A stretch of 64,000 nucleotides of DNA from Stieleria bergensis (lineage in GTDB: Bacteria > Planctomycetota > Planctomycetia > Pirellulales > Pirellulaceae): NCBI GenBank assembly GCA_007745635.1, contig CP036272.1, forward strand, positions 3,363,184 to 3,427,183, in the 5' to 3' direction. The position numbers were made by a program, and so were the translations under genes. Shown in pieces: positions 62,770-64,000 of the stretch (position 1 is the first letter of the stretch; each line of letters begins with the position of its first letter). The notes under the pieces are model-generated. The model had not been told where the DNA came from and searched no databases. It saw nothing but the letters and a program-made list of their open reading frames with translations.

Positions 62770-63848
62770 CGTCCGGCACGGTTTTCTGGTCGCGGTGTAG
62801 CGCGAGAGCAAGTTGAGGTTCGTCGCACGGAAGACGCATTGTTTGACGTCCCGAAACGGGAACGCTAATAGGCTCTAATCAACGCTCATTGATCAGTGCT
62901 TATTAGCGTTCTCCATCTCCAGCGACAGCCTTCATTCGCGATCGAGGTCGCTGAGTTGACTTAACAAGGCCCGAACTGAGTTCTGATGTGGAAGAGATTC
63001 TGAGACTTAATGGGCTGCCTTGTTTCATTTGGGTGTCCAAGACGTGTTTGGATCGGCGACTGGGTTTGAAGGGACGTGCGCTTGACGGCGTGGCGAAGTG
63101 TTGACGCGGTGAGAGTGCGTTTGAGGGAATGTCCCAACGCTTGTTGCAGGTCTCAACGGCCTCATTCGAACTCGTCAAAGCCTCGGTAACGGAACCACTG
63201 TTAATGCGAAAGGCGAAGGAGGCTGTGTCCCGTTCGCGGATGGGGATTCGGCGACGCGGATGGGCGCGTTTCGATTCGCAGGGTGTGTGCTTGCGCGTAC
63301 CAACCGAAATATGCATTGGTGCGTGCAAAGTCAGCGCCCTACGGCTTGATTGGTGCGTGCAAGCTCGCTCGCTATCGGGCACTCCCGAAGTGTGGCCGAC
63401 AACAACCCACGGCACCAACGTTGGCTGCGTCGCGGGTGGCGGGGTTGCTGTTGCACTGGGTTGCTGTTGTATGGGGCTGGCAAATGTCCCTCGGCAGCAA
63501 AAAAGTCCCCTGAAAATCTTAGCGGGGCGTGGGGCAGCGGAATGAGAAAAAACTTTTTTCGTTGTCGCTGTGGGCGAAAAGCGGAAAATCGCCTGTTGGT
63601 TCGCGTTCCATCGGTATAAAATCGGCTCCGCCACGGCGTCGTTGCTAATCAATGATTCTGTGCGGGCCTGCCAGCGGCGTTATCCCTGCCGTTGGACGGT
63701 GTGTGATCGCTTGGCCGACCTTGCCATTGCACGGTCGAAAGAGCCATTCTGGTGTCCCGAGAGTGATTTGTGCGACAGCAAATGACCCACGGGGTTCTAA
63801 ACACCGGGGCTCTAAACACTGCAAATCAAGGGGTGAGAGCAATCCTAC
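62770..63848. other. Gene-poor stretch before tRNA-Ser
   Basis: About 1.1 kb. Long open frames on both strands (for example 63129-63545 plus, 62903-63652 minus) have no family character or codon regularity and overlap each other; no supported gene. Confidence 0.45.
62870..62911. repeat. Inverted repeat, 11-bp arms
   Basis: GAACGCTAATA and TATTAGCGTTC with a 20-bp spacer rich in AACGCTCATTGATCAGTGC; resembles dispersed repeat hairpins. Confidence 0.7.
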
Positions 63849-63931
63849 GGAGGATATGCGAATTGGCTAGCAGACTGATTCGAAATCAGTTGCCGGGTAA
63901 CCGGTTGCGGGTTCGAGTCCCGTGTCCTCCG
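63849..63931 (+). tRNA. tRNA-Ser (anticodon CGA)
   Basis: Acceptor GGAGGAT/GTCCTCC with discriminator G73; anticodon stem ACTGA/TCAGT with loop TTCGAAA (anticodon CGA); long variable arm GCCGGGTAACCGGTT; T-arm GCGGGTTCGAGTCCCGT. CCA is not encoded. Confidence 0.95.
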
Positions 63932-63940
63932 CTCTGACAG

Positions 63941-63977
63941 AACACCGTCTGAAACCATGGTTTTAGGCGGTGTTTTT
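63941..63977 (+). terminator. Rho-independent terminator after tRNA-Ser
   Basis: AACACCGTCTGAAACC and TTTTAGGCGGTGTT pair (with G-T wobbles), followed by TTTTT. Confidence 0.8.
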
Positions 63978-64000
63978 CATTGGCCCACGCCTTGGGCTGA

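Noticed and set aside
62903-63652. 249-codon minus-strand frame before tRNA-Ser
   Set aside because: Arginine/serine-rich with no fold pattern, and the opposite strand is open too.

Overview
The window looks like a chromosomal segment of a marine planctomycete of the Pirellulaceae type (Rhodopirellula relatives). The evidence is three secreted formylglycine-type sulfatases, a PEP-CTERM exosortase substrate, an aldose/PSD1-type gene remnant, double zinc-ribbon proteins, a BlaI/M56 pair, planctomycete-style sigma/anti-sigma genes and many TTG/GTG starts. No database was searched; family names come from recognised motifs.

Region 1 (about 0.9-10.7 kb) is the most distinctive part: a cluster of integron gene cassettes, all read on the minus strand, with 13 attC-like sites of 60-101 bp. 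For almost every cassette the seven bases at its start (GTTRRRY-like R' core) are the exact reverse complement of the R'' core of its own attC, as cassette circularisation requires. No integron integrase is visible beside it, so it fits a CALIN (cluster of attC sites lacking an integrase). Cargo: a secreted leucine-rich-repeat protein, an IS91/tyrosine-recombinase remnant that is itself packaged as a cassette, a DUF1963 protein, three small acidic proteins that resemble immunity proteins, a secreted glycoside-hydrolase-like protein, a lipoprotein, a RimK-like ATP-grasp ligase whose C-terminus is encoded by its attC, an SRPBCC-like protein, and three copies of a ~330-bp cassette with only a tiny ORF. 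A partial Y1 transposase lies at the far left edge.

Region 2 (11.4-17.4 kb): an ECF sigma factor with its translationally coupled anti-sigma factor, then a FecR-like anti-sigma protein overlapping an LPG-synthase-type membrane protein. Region 3 (17.7-32.3 kb): secreted polysaccharide-degradation genes (sulfatases, DUF6807/PmoA-like, DUF3472, PEP-CTERM, beta-helix+PDZ, GDSL hydrolase, esterase) plus a deletion scar that fuses fragments of a PSD1-type gene and an aldo/keto reductase. Region 4 (32.5-43.8 kb): BlaI repressor and M56 antirepressor with an inverted-repeat operator, DUF4303, a zinc-ribbon membrane protein, a frameshifted MscS channel, a third sulfatase, an IS21 scar, and a TolQ/TolR-like proton-channel pair whose TolQ-like gene carries an N-terminal zinc ribbon and a frameshift.

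Region 5 (44.7-64 kb): a decayed IS3 element, then housekeeping genes: tRNA-Met(CAT), ligA, a GT4 glycosyltransferase, leuB, cdsA-like, tatD-like, lysS. A second copy of the IS3 right end in the same orientation sits at 62.5 kb inside an IS256 transposase remnant. The window closes with tRNA-Ser(CGA) and a terminator.
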